Positions 1-13,811 of a DNA stretch of 64,000 bases are shown one piece after another. Source of the stretch: Hymenolepis diminuta (lineage: Eukaryota > Platyhelminthes > Cestoda > Cyclophyllidea > Hymenolepididae); the NCBI GenBank assembly GCA_900708905.1, contig CAADRB010000003.1, forward strand, positions 2,463,924-2,527,923, in the 5' to 3' direction. Below the pieces are notes generated by a model. The model did no database searches. It worked only from the letters and a program-made list of their open reading frames with translations, and had not been told where the DNA came from. The position numbers and the translations under genes were made by a program. Every line of letters begins with the position of its first letter. Positions within the stretch are counted from its first letter, which is position 1.

Positions 1-2724
1 CCGATGAAGTGTTTTTTCCACGTCTTCTAGAAAGCTGCCTCTGCCAGCGTAGGTTCCACGTCTGTATTGTTTGGTAGAAGGGCCTCATGAATTTGTTTAA
101 CCTAAAGATGTCAATATGTATTAATCAGTCTGGTGTGGCAAAGAATCTCGAATCACGCCAATAACGTTGAAATCACAAGATGGTAGTAAGGTGTATCAAA
201 CGCCACTACATCAACAATCAAGCATGATAAGAGGACATTGTTGAATGAATGTGAGAGAAAGTCCTTGAAGCAGACTGTAATAATAAGATGATGGACTGTA
301 CTGTGTCTATTTAGTGTATGATTATACCACTGTAACTTGACGTAACGTACTAAAATCTGATCTAATCAAGACGTGTTCTTTCTGGATCTATTATGTACTT
401 TCTAAATCGTTGCCAAGATTGCATTACTTAATACTCAAAGCTGGTTTATTGGTGTGATTGACTTTATTTAATCGATTTATCCACACTTGATCATATCAGT
501 ACGTAATTGGAACTACCGTGTTAGCTTTGAAGCATTGCTTCCGATCTGCCCATCAAGAGAACGATATAACCAATCGTGCTAATCAACAATAAAGTGATAA
601 TAAAGTTCGCCTCCTCTCTCCGAAATGAATATTGGAAAATACTTCATTTGCAGTTACTTCATACCGTTATCGTTTGCATATTCTAACAGACGGCTCCATG
701 ACCTAACGAATGAAGTGGTACCTCCAGTCAACCTTTTAAACTTAATCAAATTGAGTGTGCGCTTTTTCAGCAATCAGACATATTTAAACTGTGTGTGATT
801 AAGAAAATGTAAATCGTCGCCTTGACAACCGTCACCTATTGTAATTTCATGCACACGACTGTAACTTGTCATTAATATTACAAAGATGAGATCCAGTCAA
901 GACATGCTCCCCATGGATCTTTGTCAGTAGTTTCTAATATTTTATGGGAACTGCATTCTTTAATATCTTTTATGATTTAATGATAAACTTCAGAATTGTT
1001 CTAAAAGTGGGAGAGACTTTATTTATTCAGTATGTATATATTTAATTACATCAGTTAATAACATTAGAATTCTTTCAGAACTGAAACTATGATATTAGAT
1101 TTAGTTATGTGAATTCAGTGGTTAAATTGGTAAATTTGGCGGCCATAAATTCGGTACTCTTCAGCACCACCACCAAAGTCTTGAAATTGGTAAACTTGGA
1201 TACATGCATTCGTCTACTGTCAGACGAATGTAAACAGGCTTGTGGAGCGCGGGATTACGAAAATGCAGATAAGTATATACCTTCGCTCTTAAGAATCAAT
1301 ATCCACATCTCTTAACTTCAAGTAAATAGAATGCTACCAAATGCTCAACCTAAATGCTTACAGACAAAACAGGGTAATTCACAACTTAAATAATGCAGAT
1401 GTGGTTTGTTTCAGGACCACTTCCTCCAAATTTGGCAACCCAAGATGAGTGTGGAAAAATGTTTCCTCCGAGCAAGTTAACGACTTATTTTTATAAAATG
1501 ACATTTAAATCTAAATTTGAATACTTAACCTTATCAAACTATGGGGATCTTAGCTATTGTGGCAGTTTAGCAATAGGCAGAGAAATTATACTATTCAGAA
1601 ATGGTTAAATTGAAAATGGATCTTTTGGCTATGTAAAGAAAAACAGTGCAAATTCTGTGTATAAGCATATTTCTTGGTTCAGCAAAAAAACATGTGAAGT
1701 TCAGATCGGCTGAAATCATTATATTTGTCACCATATGAGCACCGGAGTCAGAGAGTTAAGTGAAAAAATTAAGACGACGTAAATGTGATGTGGCTTTTGT
1801 GATATCCTCCAGTAAAATGCAAGGCTTGCCTAGCGTTGTTGCCTTGGTCAAACCCACACAACTTAATTCACTAGTCAATCAATAAACGAAATCTAAACGC
1901 AGATGAAAATGTTTAAATTAACTAAAATCCCGGTTTTGAATATTTGAAATACATAGTGATGATCGAAATTAACATTCGCTTTCCTAAATTCTAACTGATC
2001 TGATCGCTGATTATCGAAGACAAAAATTGTGAAAGGGTAGTGGTTCATTACTCCTTATAGCAGCTTTTCCTATTATGGCTATGACCTTGGAGATGGTGAA
2101 TTTCATACACTCATCAAAAGTGCATTTGGGATGCTATGACGTCCTCGTTCACGCATCGTGCTGACTTCCGTATACTCCATGCTATGACGCACTCGTTTCA
2201 TAACTGCCATCCTTTGTATTTCCTGGCTGTCTCCTTATTACTCAAAATTACACATTCTCCATATGTAAATAACCCTGTACAAACGCATCCTATACGGTGC
2301 ATCCATTAGCCACATCTTCACAGACATACTCGTGATTTCCGACCCTCTTCCAATAAAATCTGCTCATCATTGCTTGGTCTCCTCTCTCCTCGTCCTAGTA
2401 CTTTAATCAAGGTTGATAGAAGACAGAAGATATAGCCTGTGGAATAGATAGGGAAAAATCGAATACTTTAGCTACAAGTTCATCCTACTTAAAATCCATG
2501 AATTGCGAAACACATCTGAAATCCTATATGAAACACACTTATCAGCAGCTTGAATTTCATCAAATGCCCAACTATGAAGACGTCTTATTTATAATAATGC
2601 CATCATATTCGTCTCCATGCATTCATTTAGAATATAAAGCAGTAGAATATTATATATAAATAGCTTAACCAAAAGGTCTTTTGTTAGCGTCAAAAGTATT
2701 TACTACCATCATTTAAAAAACTGC
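1..2724. other. Intergenic, no gene supported
   Basis: AT-rich sequence with only short open frames (for example 1109-1315 and 1393-1608), none with a motif I recognise or a convincing splice context. The direct repeat at 2131-2200 is the only structure noted. Confidence 0.6.
2131..2200. repeat. Short direct repeat, period 48
   Basis: ATGCTATGACG occurs at 2131 and 2179, each followed by a similar CTCGTT block. Two units only, partly diverged. Confidence 0.5.
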
Positions 2725-2814
2725 TTAACGGGCCAAACGACGCAAGTGAAATGCATTGGCTAAAAAATGAGGCTCCAAATTTGAGAAAAATCTAGATGTT
2801 AATATCCAGTTCCA

Positions 2815-3042
2815 TTTGGTCCTGCAAATTTTGCTCGTCGGTGGCGTAGAGATCAACGTGCGCATCTGTTTTCCAAATTGAAGACCGTGGACATTTTGAT
2901 CATCGATACACATTTAGTGATTGGTATAACCAACCACACTGATTATGGTCAGTTTCAAGAGATGGCAGAATATAATTTGTTCATCAGAGGTTTTAGAGTG
3001 GCCAACCACTGCCTATGGGAATTATTGAACAAAGTTTCCTTT
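2815..3042 (+). pseudogene. Unidentified coding-like open frame, possible exon or remnant
   Basis: Between a possible acceptor (ATATCCAG, ending 2814) and a possible donor (GTGAGT at 3043) one frame is open for about 76 codons without an ATG. It includes FGPANFARRWRRDQRAHLF and NHTDYGQFQEMAEYNLFIRG. Codon content looks more protein-like than its surroundings. A GT...AG segment of 53 nt follows, then a few codons and a stop. I recognise no family and no further exons upstream. It could be a decayed element. Confidence 0.25.
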
Positions 3043-3099
3043 CAGTGAGTCTGAAATTGGGCTTACGATGATCATGAAGTACATAATGTTATTATAGCC

Positions 3100-4399
3100 T
3101 TTATCGAATCTAAGTTAAGAAATTAACATGAACTTGCTGTTATGCATACAGGAGACTTTATTCCATGTTGGCAAGTGAAATCAACTGCGAACAACTTCAG
3201 CGGCATTCAAACATCGATGTTCAGTGTTAAACGGAATGTTCACAGTATTTTTAGTAGATCAAAAGTTTGAGATTGTTGTAATTATGTAAAACCTGCGTTT
3301 TTATTCTTAATTAGTCTGTGTTTACTCTGTTTTTCCTATTCTTAATAGCCTAAATGTGTACAGGAATATTTCTATAACTTTATTAATGTATTAACACATT
3401 ACTTTTATCAGATATATTGCCGATTACGCACTAAATACATGCATAGAAAGTTTTTAATTCCGCTTTTTCATTTTAATTCAAAGCTTTGTGCTAGTATAGC
3501 TGCATGTTTCAAGATAAGTTGACAGAAGGGGCCTTGATATAATTATCTATTGAGTCTGGGCTACTGGAATGTATTTAACAATATTTTTATAAACAATCAA
3601 TAATTTTCAATTGGGATATCTTCAATCAGGATTGCCGAAATATACCTTTCCTTTTTTCACTAAAATACTCTTTAAGGTTATGTAAGGCAATTCAAGGTTA
3701 TTCTGTCAACCGTAATCACAGGACTGTGAAGTCAGAAGTCATAGGCGCGGTATACGTCATCGCACATTTGGTAAACCGCACAATTGATTTAAAAATGACC
3801 CAAGATAGAGAGAGTAAAATACTAGATTCTTATAAAATGACAGGCTTCAGGATTCTGCTCCTATGTTCAAACTAAGTATTGGAAAACACTTCCTCGACGA
3901 ACTTGGAACCCATCTCACTTGTTTTATGAATGTTCCATTTAATGTGCAAAGCCAGGAACTTGTGTGCCCACTACACAACTGAATATCAATTTTAATGAGA
4001 ACGATGAATCGTTCGCGATGAAGTTCTAGATTTCTTTTTAAGTTAGTACTTGCTTACGGTGTGCATAAGACCGTAAATATTTTAAGTTCACGAATTACTT
4101 TTACATTGTATTTCATTGTATTTCAAATTTTCTTGACAAGTTAAAAGTCTAACGGAATGTTGACCATTTGAGTGGGGTTGTACTACAATTTCAACGCGGG
4201 ATTATTTTGCGGACTTCCCCTATTTATCGAAAAGTGAATGGAACTAACCTTTCAGTCAATCCCTTGATAGTTCAAGATTAACGGAAGCCGTAATTTGTAT
4301 CCTCTATCAACCCACATGATGGAAAATGACAAAAAATGACAACTTTTTTCACAAAATTTCAGTTAGTACTTTGAATTAACCCACTCCAGGCTTTAGATT
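3100..4399. other. Intergenic, nothing recognised
   Basis: AT-rich, with stops in all frames and no repeat partner noticed in the window. Confidence 0.55.
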
Positions 4400-4700
4400 T
4401 ATTATTCCAAATGTTCCCCTAGTGCAACAATCAACAAGAACCTTCAGTGCCCAATTTCCGGTTGCTTTAAGTCTTATAAAAGTCAAGGATGGTTGAAACG
4501 ACACGTCTCAAAATGTCATCCTTGACGTTGACATTGGGTTTAGTGCGAGGCACTTCAGAAGTTCGTCTTGAAAAGCAGCATATGTTCTTCAAACTGAGAA
4601 GGGAAGAAGTAAACATCCGAAGTCAGATGGACAAAGGCTCACCACCTTTTTCCTCAAACTATTTTCTCTCTGCTCTAGCTATGCATCCATTTAGTTAGTA
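4400..4700 (+). repeat. Dispersed repeat with C2H2 zinc-finger remnant, copy 1
   Basis: From about 4420 the + strand reads ATINKNLQCPISGC, then FKSYKSQGWLKRHVSKCHP, then a stop. The pattern is C-x4-C-x11-H-x4-H with a Cys just before the last His, close to a C2H2 zinc finger. Several non-LTR retrotransposons end in such a finger, so this may be the 3' end of an element. The following 170 bases are similar to 53040-53215, which marks this as a repeat. The 69-codon open frame at 4489-4698 is in another frame and is probably chance. Confidence 0.55.
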
Positions 4701-7700
4701 TAATGTGAGCCATCTTCATTAACAGAGGGACAGTTGAGTCTATAAGTGGCATATTCTGACAACAACTCAAGTTATTTCTTTGTTTAAATTGATAAAGAAA
4801 CAGCAGCTATATAACTTGAGCTATCACACGTATGTACTAACTATCTCTTTCATAAAAGTCCACTTCTGAGACCTGCCTCCTCTGTGCGTCCCGTGCTCCA
4901 ATAGCATTACATCATCTGGTTTACGCTCGCGTATGCAACTCTAACACTTCATGTATACCCCACCATCCACTACTTCCCCCAAGTGTGTAGGCGTTCTGTG
5001 GCCATAACAGAGTGACGCGCAAGACAGCGAGAGCGAAAATATGAGTGTGTTTCTATTTCTAGATACCGCTCTGTATGTCTCATGTTTCGATAGCTAGCCC
5101 TACGTGGGTGGATAGTTATATGACGTTGCTAATAAATGTACCACGTAAGACCGCGGACATACTTCATTGAAACATGATAAACGACGTAGGAGAGATGACT
5201 CTTCTCTATTGAAATATTTCCTTCCCCCTCTTTAAAAAACGTTAATGGAATTAAAAATCAATTCCCTCAGATTTTCACTTGCGGTAAAAATCGATATTGA
5301 TTATCTTATAATCATAACGGGGTGCTTAATCTGTATGGTTATCCGTGAAATGATTATTTTTTTGTGCTTAAAATATATCGAGCATTTGTTTTAATCTTAA
5401 GATTGCGTCGTTCACGATTTAGCGTAACTACCAGCGGAATAATATAAAACTTGTATCTTTGCGTTACTTTTTTATCTAGTATTGTAAAATATATTACCTC
5501 CACTTTTCTTTTATAAATTCATTCTTCCCCACTTAAAGACTAAGATGTGTTGGAATTCTTATGACTTCATTCGCCATTCATATTAAAAATCAATACCGAT
5601 TCGCTGTTTGAATAGGACTGCAAACAAATTTGGCGTGGTCCAGATCTGCACTGTTCACTTTTCTGCGCTTAGAATTGATAAATAAATAAAAGAAAACAAA
5701 ATTACCTTCATCCGAAGACTAACAAACAGAACGATTTCCCACTGGCTCTATCGAAACAGAAGAAGATATCGAGATTAGCAAAAGTCAAAGACAAAAAGGA
5801 ACGGTTATAGGAATGCAAAATACTCAGCATTTGGCGTCCTCAGAGTCCCAAAAATGTAAAAGCTTCGTATTATCTTGTCAAATTTATATCCTTAATAAGT
5901 GATTTAAAACCTAGATGAACGGAATTTTTGTCAATTTTCCCGTATTTCACTCTTCATAGCGCATTGTGAATGGGGATAGATAACAACAGATTAAGATCGT
6001 TTAGCAACTGCGTGAACTTCTTATTTGAATTACTATCAAGATCTCACTATTTTTCATGGCACACATCTATGTAGGGCGATTTAATTAGAGGGCAAGTAAA
6101 GTGTATATTGATAAGCTTCATTGTATTTTTGTTAGTATCTCCATAAATGGTTTGTGAGCTACTGATCCACTTAGAGTTTATAGACGCGCTATTTTTCATC
6201 TATCACGTGAACCAATTTTAGAATTGTGTGACATTTTGCCATAACATGGTGAAACGTCTGTCAAATTATCGATCGATGATAACAGCAGTTTCTAGATTTT
6301 GTGTTATTTTAAGTGGAACCAAAAAGCGAAATTAAGTTTTCCTTTTCGCAGACTCCTTATGCCAAATCTTTTCTAAATTTTCTTACGCGTTGTTTTAGCA
6401 TCGTGATGCTATCTTTCTTATTTTTGTGCTGGACCCTAAACAATTAATTCCCCTTCCTTTAACATTACGTGAATGTCTAATACTTGTCATGAATTCGTAG
6501 TATTGGAGATAACACCCTCTTTATTTTGCCTTATTTCTACGTACTTAAATGAATTAGTGTTTTCAAAATATCTCCTAAATAAAAGTGTCATTAACAGCCA
6601 AAATATTACCCAATAAGATACTATCACCATCAACATTAAAGAGCGAGAATAAAGAATTTTTATTTTAAAATTATTAATTTGAATTTTATTTTTGATTTGA
6701 AATGTGCTTCAAATTATCGCTCCTACAGTCGCATATGTCTACTGAAGGAATTATCGATCTTTGATACTCGTTTGAGTCACGCCGATATTCGTCAGTGTAC
6801 ATTTTATTCGACCCCAGTCTACCACCAATAAGTTGATGGGAATTACAATTTTTTGTGAGTTTTAACGAATTTGAGACCCATATATGAAATGGAAAGAATA
6901 AATTCGTTTGCATTTCAAGGTTGTAAGTGGGTTGGATCTAAATGTATGCTAATCTTACAAGTAGGGAATAAATCGTACTTAGTATAACACTAAATCAGAC
7001 AGATGCAATTATTTGAGCTTTGACTCTGTTAGTCTAGGTTTGGATATTCAAGTTTTTTTTCTTTTAGAAAGTTTATCAGATGCGAGATATGTATGGGAAA
7101 TTGGACTTTATTAGATTTGAAAATATCATTTCGTGTCAATTCAATGATAATTCCCCGCCCACTACTGACCTCCTAGAATCGTCTCGTTCTCGGTGTTCTT
7201 CTTTTATTTAGAAATTACGAATGTTTTATTAGATCTTTAACTTATGGTTAGCCAATAATTGCTGCAGCAACACGATTGCACGTCAAAGCACGCCAAATTG
7301 TAGGATCGACAGGTTGTAGGAGCTAATGAAACGGAACTATACCTTAGGCGCAAAGACAATTGCTAGCAGCTAATAACATCAAACAACAGTTCCTGATAGT
7401 AGAACACGAAAAGTTGTGGGGCCATAGTTTATTGAATAAACCATGACGAAGAATCGAGAGAATAAAAGAGAGACGAGGGAGAGAGGGAATGAGAGGAAAA
7501 CGTACGAGCAGATAAATGACAAGCACGTGCCCGCATGTATGAATGTGAGTGGAAGTACAGACAATTTTCATTAATCACTGGAAAGCTATGAATGCGGTGC
7601 ACATTTAAATGGAATGGACAGTTGTAGAAAAAAGGAGAGTCGATAGGCGCGTTCGGATATGATAGATAGGGATTTGATTTATAAGGCCAATGGGCGAAAA

Positions 7701-10700
7701 ATCGACGTATTTTCATAAAGAGTGTGACTAAAGAGTAATTTTCGTAAACGCATAGAAAGTCATCCTTCAGCTGTCAGAACATAAATGAATCAAAATATTT
7801 TCTTTGTGAAATTGCGATTCTCTAATTCCCAGGGTTCTCATAAAAAATACAAAACATGTTTTATCAGTTCAGATAGGGGCTATTAAACGAATAAAATACA
7901 AATTCAGGTATCATTTCTGAATTAACTTATTCTGACTCAAAAAATTTTTCGTTTGCGGAATTACATCATGTATTATTTTTTGAAACGGTTATTAGGTAAA
8001 AGCGAATATTGACTGATAATTAAATTACATTAATAGAAAAATAAGTATGGTTTTATATTCGTAGATATAAATCAAATATATTGATAAAAGCAAATATTTC
8101 GCAATTAAATTAAAAATAAACCAAATCTTTCCAGCATAAATTAAAACACAACCCAATAGACCTTAAATTATAATAAAAATCAAGTAATATTAGTAATTAG
8201 TGCATTTTTATACCATTCACTTTGAATACAGAGAAGAAATTCTAAGCGACGTCTCAGTCGACAGCATTGCATTCGATCAATTCCATTTATTAATAGTAGT
8301 CATTTTGATAGTCACGTATACACTGATTGACATTGAGTGTTCTTTGAAATGTGAATTACGTTGCCGGCACACGAACATCAAATAAGGGTAACTTCATTTA
8401 TACGTCACATAAGATCTAAATTAACCCAACCTAGTGTAACTTCTGATATGAAAGTCTGATTCAAGTTAATATAAATTAGTGATTTGTTGTCAACACGATC
8501 ATTGTTGGTCTTAATCATTGGCTCTAGGATGCAAGCATCTCCTCTAGGAAAAATGTTGGATGTTCCACAAATTAGTACTAACTAATGGTGATGACGCCAC
8601 CAATATACTAACGGAAACTAACGACAAAAATATAACAGAGTCTACAATTAAGAAGTCACCAACGTAGAACAGTGTCACCTTTCTAACTTTGCGGAATTTG
8701 CCGCAAATAAGATGGGAGGGAGACAGAGAAAGTAACAAATATGAATACGTTTGTTAAGAAAGCTCATAGGAAATTATTACATTAAACACGGTTAAATGCA
8801 GGTCAAATAAATATTCAAGAGCTGGGTAACTTCGACAAATAGATAATTAGGGGCAGATGGATGAACAGTAGGCAAAATTGGGTGAAGAGCAATAAACGAG
8901 AGGAATAAAATTGGAAAAAATCGATGAGCTGTAACATGACCACATCATACGTCACGAATTCGAGATTAATCAATACAAATTTAATGTATAGCTAATAGTG
9001 ACAATAAAATGATGATCCGTGGTGGGTTTCTTGGCTCCCTAAATCAAGATGCTGGTTGGAACACAGTAAATAAAACGACTTAATAAACCAATATTTCGCC
9101 GATACTGAGACAAAATTCATGTAAACAGGGTTCGCTTCAAGCAATAAAACATGAAATATTTTAGTATTGTCACGTATAAACAGACTTAAATTTACTTTTT
9201 GAATCACGCATAAACATTTTTTATAGTGTTCTCAATATTTAATTAATTATCATTCTCAATTTAATAATATGATACTTAAAATATACCTTGAGTTCAAATT
9301 TTACGTCCATATCTTAAATTAATAAGACAATAAATATAACGAGGGAGTCAGAATGAGATATCCATATACAGAAATCTGCAATTCGACATAATTGTGCATG
9401 ATTCTAGGAGCTTCTAATTGTTTCATTTTAAATACAGGTTTGAGCAACTGCTGATTGCTATTATTTAATGTCGTTGGTTTAATTTCATGTATCAAGGCTA
9501 CTGACTTATTTTTACAGGCACATATAGGAAGTTTAAAAGTACACAAATGAATGTGTTTTGGTTCAAGTACAGAGCTTCTAAAAGTGCAATCCCGAAAATA
9601 AACGATTGGGAATCGATCATTTTTTAACTTTTAACGCAGTAGCAAAAGAAGGTTGAGTTTAAGTCATTGTTTCTCGCCTTCTGATGACGAAATTTTCTAT
9701 TCCCCTGTCGTTTAAGCGGGGTTACGCCACAATTAAATGGATCTTACATTTTCGCGTAAACTGGTGAATAGTGCCATAATTAAATCTAGTAAATTAATAT
9801 CGATTTCATATCTGCACCCTACACTCTCAGTGTAAATGCATTAGCACGCTGACTAATTTCTGCCGATTTTTAGCTATGGGTTCGAAAAAAATCGATAAAA
9901 TAACTAATTTAATGGGTATAAGACTAAGACAAGAACTTTGAGTACGAATTAGCAGAAACTTCGACTTTGTGGATAGATTGGGTTAATTTTTCTTACATTT
10001 TTCTTAAAAATGTAGGTGGAACAGCTTTTCTGGTCACAGAGCTTTAGGACATGAGAAATTTGTGAAATATAAGGATATCATACTTAACATACTCTCTAAT
10101 TCATACTAATTTCTTGTGTCAAAAAAAACAGATAACCCACGTAAGACAGTGAAAATTGCTAAGTTGCTTTCCTCCCCAGATTTACGAGCTTCATAATCAT
10201 AAAACTGAAAGAAGATATAGACGGTGACAGAATAACTAGATTAGGAGAGAACTGAGAAATGGCAAAATTAAGTCATAGAACGCAGATAAGGTATACGAAA
10301 ATGGTCAAATTGAAAGGCAACTGTGGCTTGAAAAGAAAATCGATAAAATAGAAAATTTATATATTTCGAGATTTTGATAGTAAAGGTAGGTGCGAATTAG
10401 TAGGAAATTAATGCTTACAGACGTTGTTATGTTTCCTATTTTTGAATGCAGACGTGAATACTTTTCGGCTTCAATCTTTCAATTTTATTGGTAGAAAATA
10501 TAAACAAATGCCGTTTAAGACCACGAATAGGAGATGGGAGATGGGGTTAAAATATTTTTATAACGTGACATGGCCATCACGTGATTTTCACAGTTAAGTG
10601 AAGTCGTAAAATAAATTTTCTTGCGATGAGAGGCCAATTCAAATAAGTGCAAATCTCCAACATTAAAAGCATCACTAAAGTCATTATTTAGAATCTTTTA

Positions 10701-11887
10701 GGAATCTGAGAGTTCTCTAAAATTATTGACCGTATTATTATCCAAGTTACGCTTTTTCTACTGGCACAATGCTAACAATAAGCACTGAACCTTCATCTAA
10801 GTCCTACATTCTACTGCTGAAATATAATTCATTCGTGGAATTCCGTCGAATTGCGAACTCAGTAATTTACTAATCTCTGCTATCGTTTAATATATATCGC
10901 AATTCCTCGGCACTAACTGGGCAGCTTAAAAGCGATTCATTTTTAGAATTTGGCTTAGCCATTTATGTAATGCGTTCATCATTAATTGAAGTGTATTCAT
11001 TTTGATGTCATTTGTTCTTATATAGAATTAATTATTTGTTTCGTTATCACAAACTAGATTAAGGAAATAAAAGTATTCAATAAACTTTTGACTGATAAAT
11101 TACATGCTTCTTTAGTGTTTTTTAACACCATTTAAAGCCCTTTTTACTATTAGAGGAAATTATAAGTTAGTTCTTAAATTATTTTAAAATAAGGTCAGCA
11201 GTAAGTGAATAGATAAAACTTCCATTTAGTTAAAACTGAAAATTAAGCATAGAGAAACGTCTGTTATCGAGCGCACTTGTTAGACGAACTATAAGCTACC
11301 CTAGTTTGGCGGATCATCCTTAAACAAACCGCATTAGAGCGTTTAAGGTAGACTTTCCGTTGTGCACATAAATATTTACTGCAAATTTCGCACAGCGCGG
11401 TTAGTATATAGAAAATGTCAAATTTATAAACATTATTAATAGACATAGAGGCGTCAATCAACCCCCGGTTATTTTAGGATTCCATGCTCATTAAGTAAGT
11501 CTCAGTGAACAGCTAATTTCAAGCAACCTTCGGACTGTCCTATGTATAACCATACTTATTTCTATGATGTAGGGATAGTTAGATTAATTTCCTTAATGTA
11601 TGCATGCCTGTGATGAAATAGGTCGCGAGTCCGAAGACCATGCATTAAAAAAACATGAATAGCCATTTACTCTGGGTGAGCGCAGGAAGCTATGTTTCCT
11701 CGATAGATCTGAAAAGTTTTATTGAATGAATCTAATTAAACAAGTCTATTTATTTACCACATCATTTGTATAAAAACTTTTTTATTGCCAAAGAGCGATC
11801 AACATCAACAGGGGTTTTAAAACACTCAGCATTAGCATCATTAGGCCTTTCAGGTGCTAACGATTAAAAGTCGAGCAAAAATACCTT
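4701..11887. other. Intergenic, nothing recognised beyond composition shifts
   Basis: 4860-5170 is richer in G+C than its surroundings and may be an old repeat. 7440-7510 is purine-rich on the + strand (GAGAG and AGAGG runs), which leaves three overlapping frames open on the - strand (7344-7716); their overlap and biased composition argue against real genes. The rest is AT-rich with short frames only. Confidence 0.55.
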
Positions 11888-12519
11888 TACGGAGATGAAA
11901 TAATATCAAAAGCATCATTGAATTCCCACTTACCAAAAGTAGGTGCCTCTAAGTCTGCACAATCTAGGAGTTGCAAAAGACAACGTAAAGGGATGCCTAA
12001 CAAGTATTCCACGAGAAAGAAGACCAAAGACGCATGATGATTCCGAAATAGATTTCTATTCTTCACATTACTGAATATCAACCACAACTGAAATGTATTC
12101 GTGAAGGAGAAACTACGAGTGTAGATTCTCGATGTCATGAACTCATTGCAAATGAAAGAGAGATAGGGAAGCACTGGTAGGTCGATTACCTGAACTCAGT
12201 AGATGACCTGTCAACTGGTAAACTCCTTTGTCCAATAGGTGGGTGCTAGAAGAATTAAGCGAAAGAAGGATGGCCCCGAAATCAAATGAATACCTGTTAT
12301 CCAGATTTTCGCTACGAAGAACATGATCACGGAACGAAAGGAAAAGTCAGAAGGGACCTCATCTTGTAACAGCAGCTGACCTGATAATTCTGGAGCTTAG
12401 ATGGAGTAGGACTCTTATGATTCCCTGACTCACTCTCCTACTACTTACTCTACAAATCCTTCTTAAAATGTGAACACGCTTCCACTTTATGACTTCACTT
12501 CTTATGTGTTTGGATATTT
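11888..12519 (+). repeat. LINE tail repeat, copy A (sense)
   Basis: This segment is the reverse complement of 27305-27820 over its first part and of 13812-14259 over its second part. It differs from copy B by only a few substitutions by eye (for example at the sites matching 14237 and 14054). It carries the LINE sense strand; no intact protein frame follows that strand, while the antisense strand is open for 95 codons (11887-12174) by chance. Its left edge at about 11888 is where similarity to the LINE fades. The right edge extends about 160 bases beyond the end of copy C. Confidence 0.85.
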
Positions 12520-13664
12520 TACGTGATGAAAGTTGTAAGCCTTTTCGGCTGCCGTGGAAAAAGGAAATGGTAAATTCTACTCCTAATTCAATGCGATGTT
12601 GAGATTATTTAATTTTGAATATCGTTAGATCCTCTATTTAAACTTTATACTGCGATGTTCCCATTAAAGTTACTCAGACTCAGCAGGAAGAAGACAGAAA
12701 TGTGTAACTCACAAGACTATCAAATAGAAAGCAAAAATAAACCGAGTTGTCTGACTGCCAGCAATGTGAAAGTTATGAGATTTCATTTCCAGATACGAAC
12801 ATATAAAAATCGTTTTCGAATAAGCCAATGCGAGAGGGATGAATACCGTTCACAGAACTTTGAGAATTCTGTAAATAATCGGTTCTGTCTAATTCCAGCC
12901 ATTAGTGAATAGAAGTGGAAACACGTGCTCAATTACAATCTTGTTCCCTATAAACTTAATGGCTTTTTTAAATCGTTCGGCTTTATTATAGTGAAAATAG
13001 TGAATCTTGAAATCAACAAGGGGTAACCGATTCCAAAATAATTTATAATTCAATATAATTATTGAGACCTGAAAATCATCCTCTACGAGTTTACCTCCTT
13101 TTGTATGAAGTTTGCCAGGTATGCTTTCAAGATAGCAAAAAATTTTGACCGTTTTAAATTTATTAAATTTTTAATGTAATTACATTATGATTGAATAATA
13201 CGCCAAAAAATTGATCATATTGACAGCTGAATGTGTTCTTACGTTTATAAAAGATTTGGGATGACATCTAACCGACAATAAAATACAAAATTCGTGACAA
13301 GAATTTGGTATCTGTTTTTTAGTGAAGTTAGATTTATGTCAAATCCAATTTAGATTTCACTAATATAAAACAAGCACTTCTGACAAAAATAAGAAAATAG
13401 TTTTATTCAATCTATTGGAGTTGCAAATTTTCGCGGAAAAAGGAATAATTTTTCCAGTTATATCCACCCTTTTTCTGCCACGAAAGCAAACAGTTAATGT
13501 GAAAGAGAGAGTGGGAGAAAGGACTCGTAATACTAAAATGACTCATCTCGATTCTACCTCCCCGAAATGCCATCTGAAACATAAGTTATTGCTCTGTTTC
13601 GCCTAACTGCCCAAAAGGGCTGAATTATTAACTTCAATGACTAATAGTTTTATAAATAAAAATG
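12520..13664. other. Spacer between inverted LINE tails, no gene supported
   Basis: Contains open frames of 85 codons (12655-12912) and 63 codons (13415-13606) on the + strand, without motifs. With the arms 11888-12519 and 13812-14259 it would be the loop of a long hairpin. Confidence 0.5.
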
Positions 13665-13760
13665 ATACGCAGCGGTTAGGGTGCTAGTTTGCGAAATCAG
13701 AGAATACGGATACATCCATTGAGAGAAATGGTCAACCTCACTGGTTAGGTCCGGTTTTAT
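13665..13760 (+). repeat. tRNA-like SINE remnant, copy 1
   Basis: The start AGCGGTTAGGGTGCTAGTT resembles a pol III A box region. The tail ATACATCCATTGAGAGAAATGGTCAACC resembles the corresponding part of the - strand copies at 34.0 and 24.4 kb (CACTCAGTGAGCGGAATGACC and CATCCAGTAAACGGCAAGGCC). It sits directly beside copy B of the LINE tail. Confidence 0.45.
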
Positions 13761-13811
13761 TTTTAATGCCTAAGGGTAGAACAAAAGGGTCTTGCAACTT
13801 TTTACCATGGG

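Noticed and set aside
7344..7716. Three overlapping open frames on the - strand
   Set aside because: They share a purine-rich + strand tract that removes stops from several frames at once; no motif in any of them.
11887..12174. 95-codon open frame on the - strand
   Set aside because: It is antisense to the LINE tail and repeated at 27534-27824 with the end changed; the sense strand carries the element.
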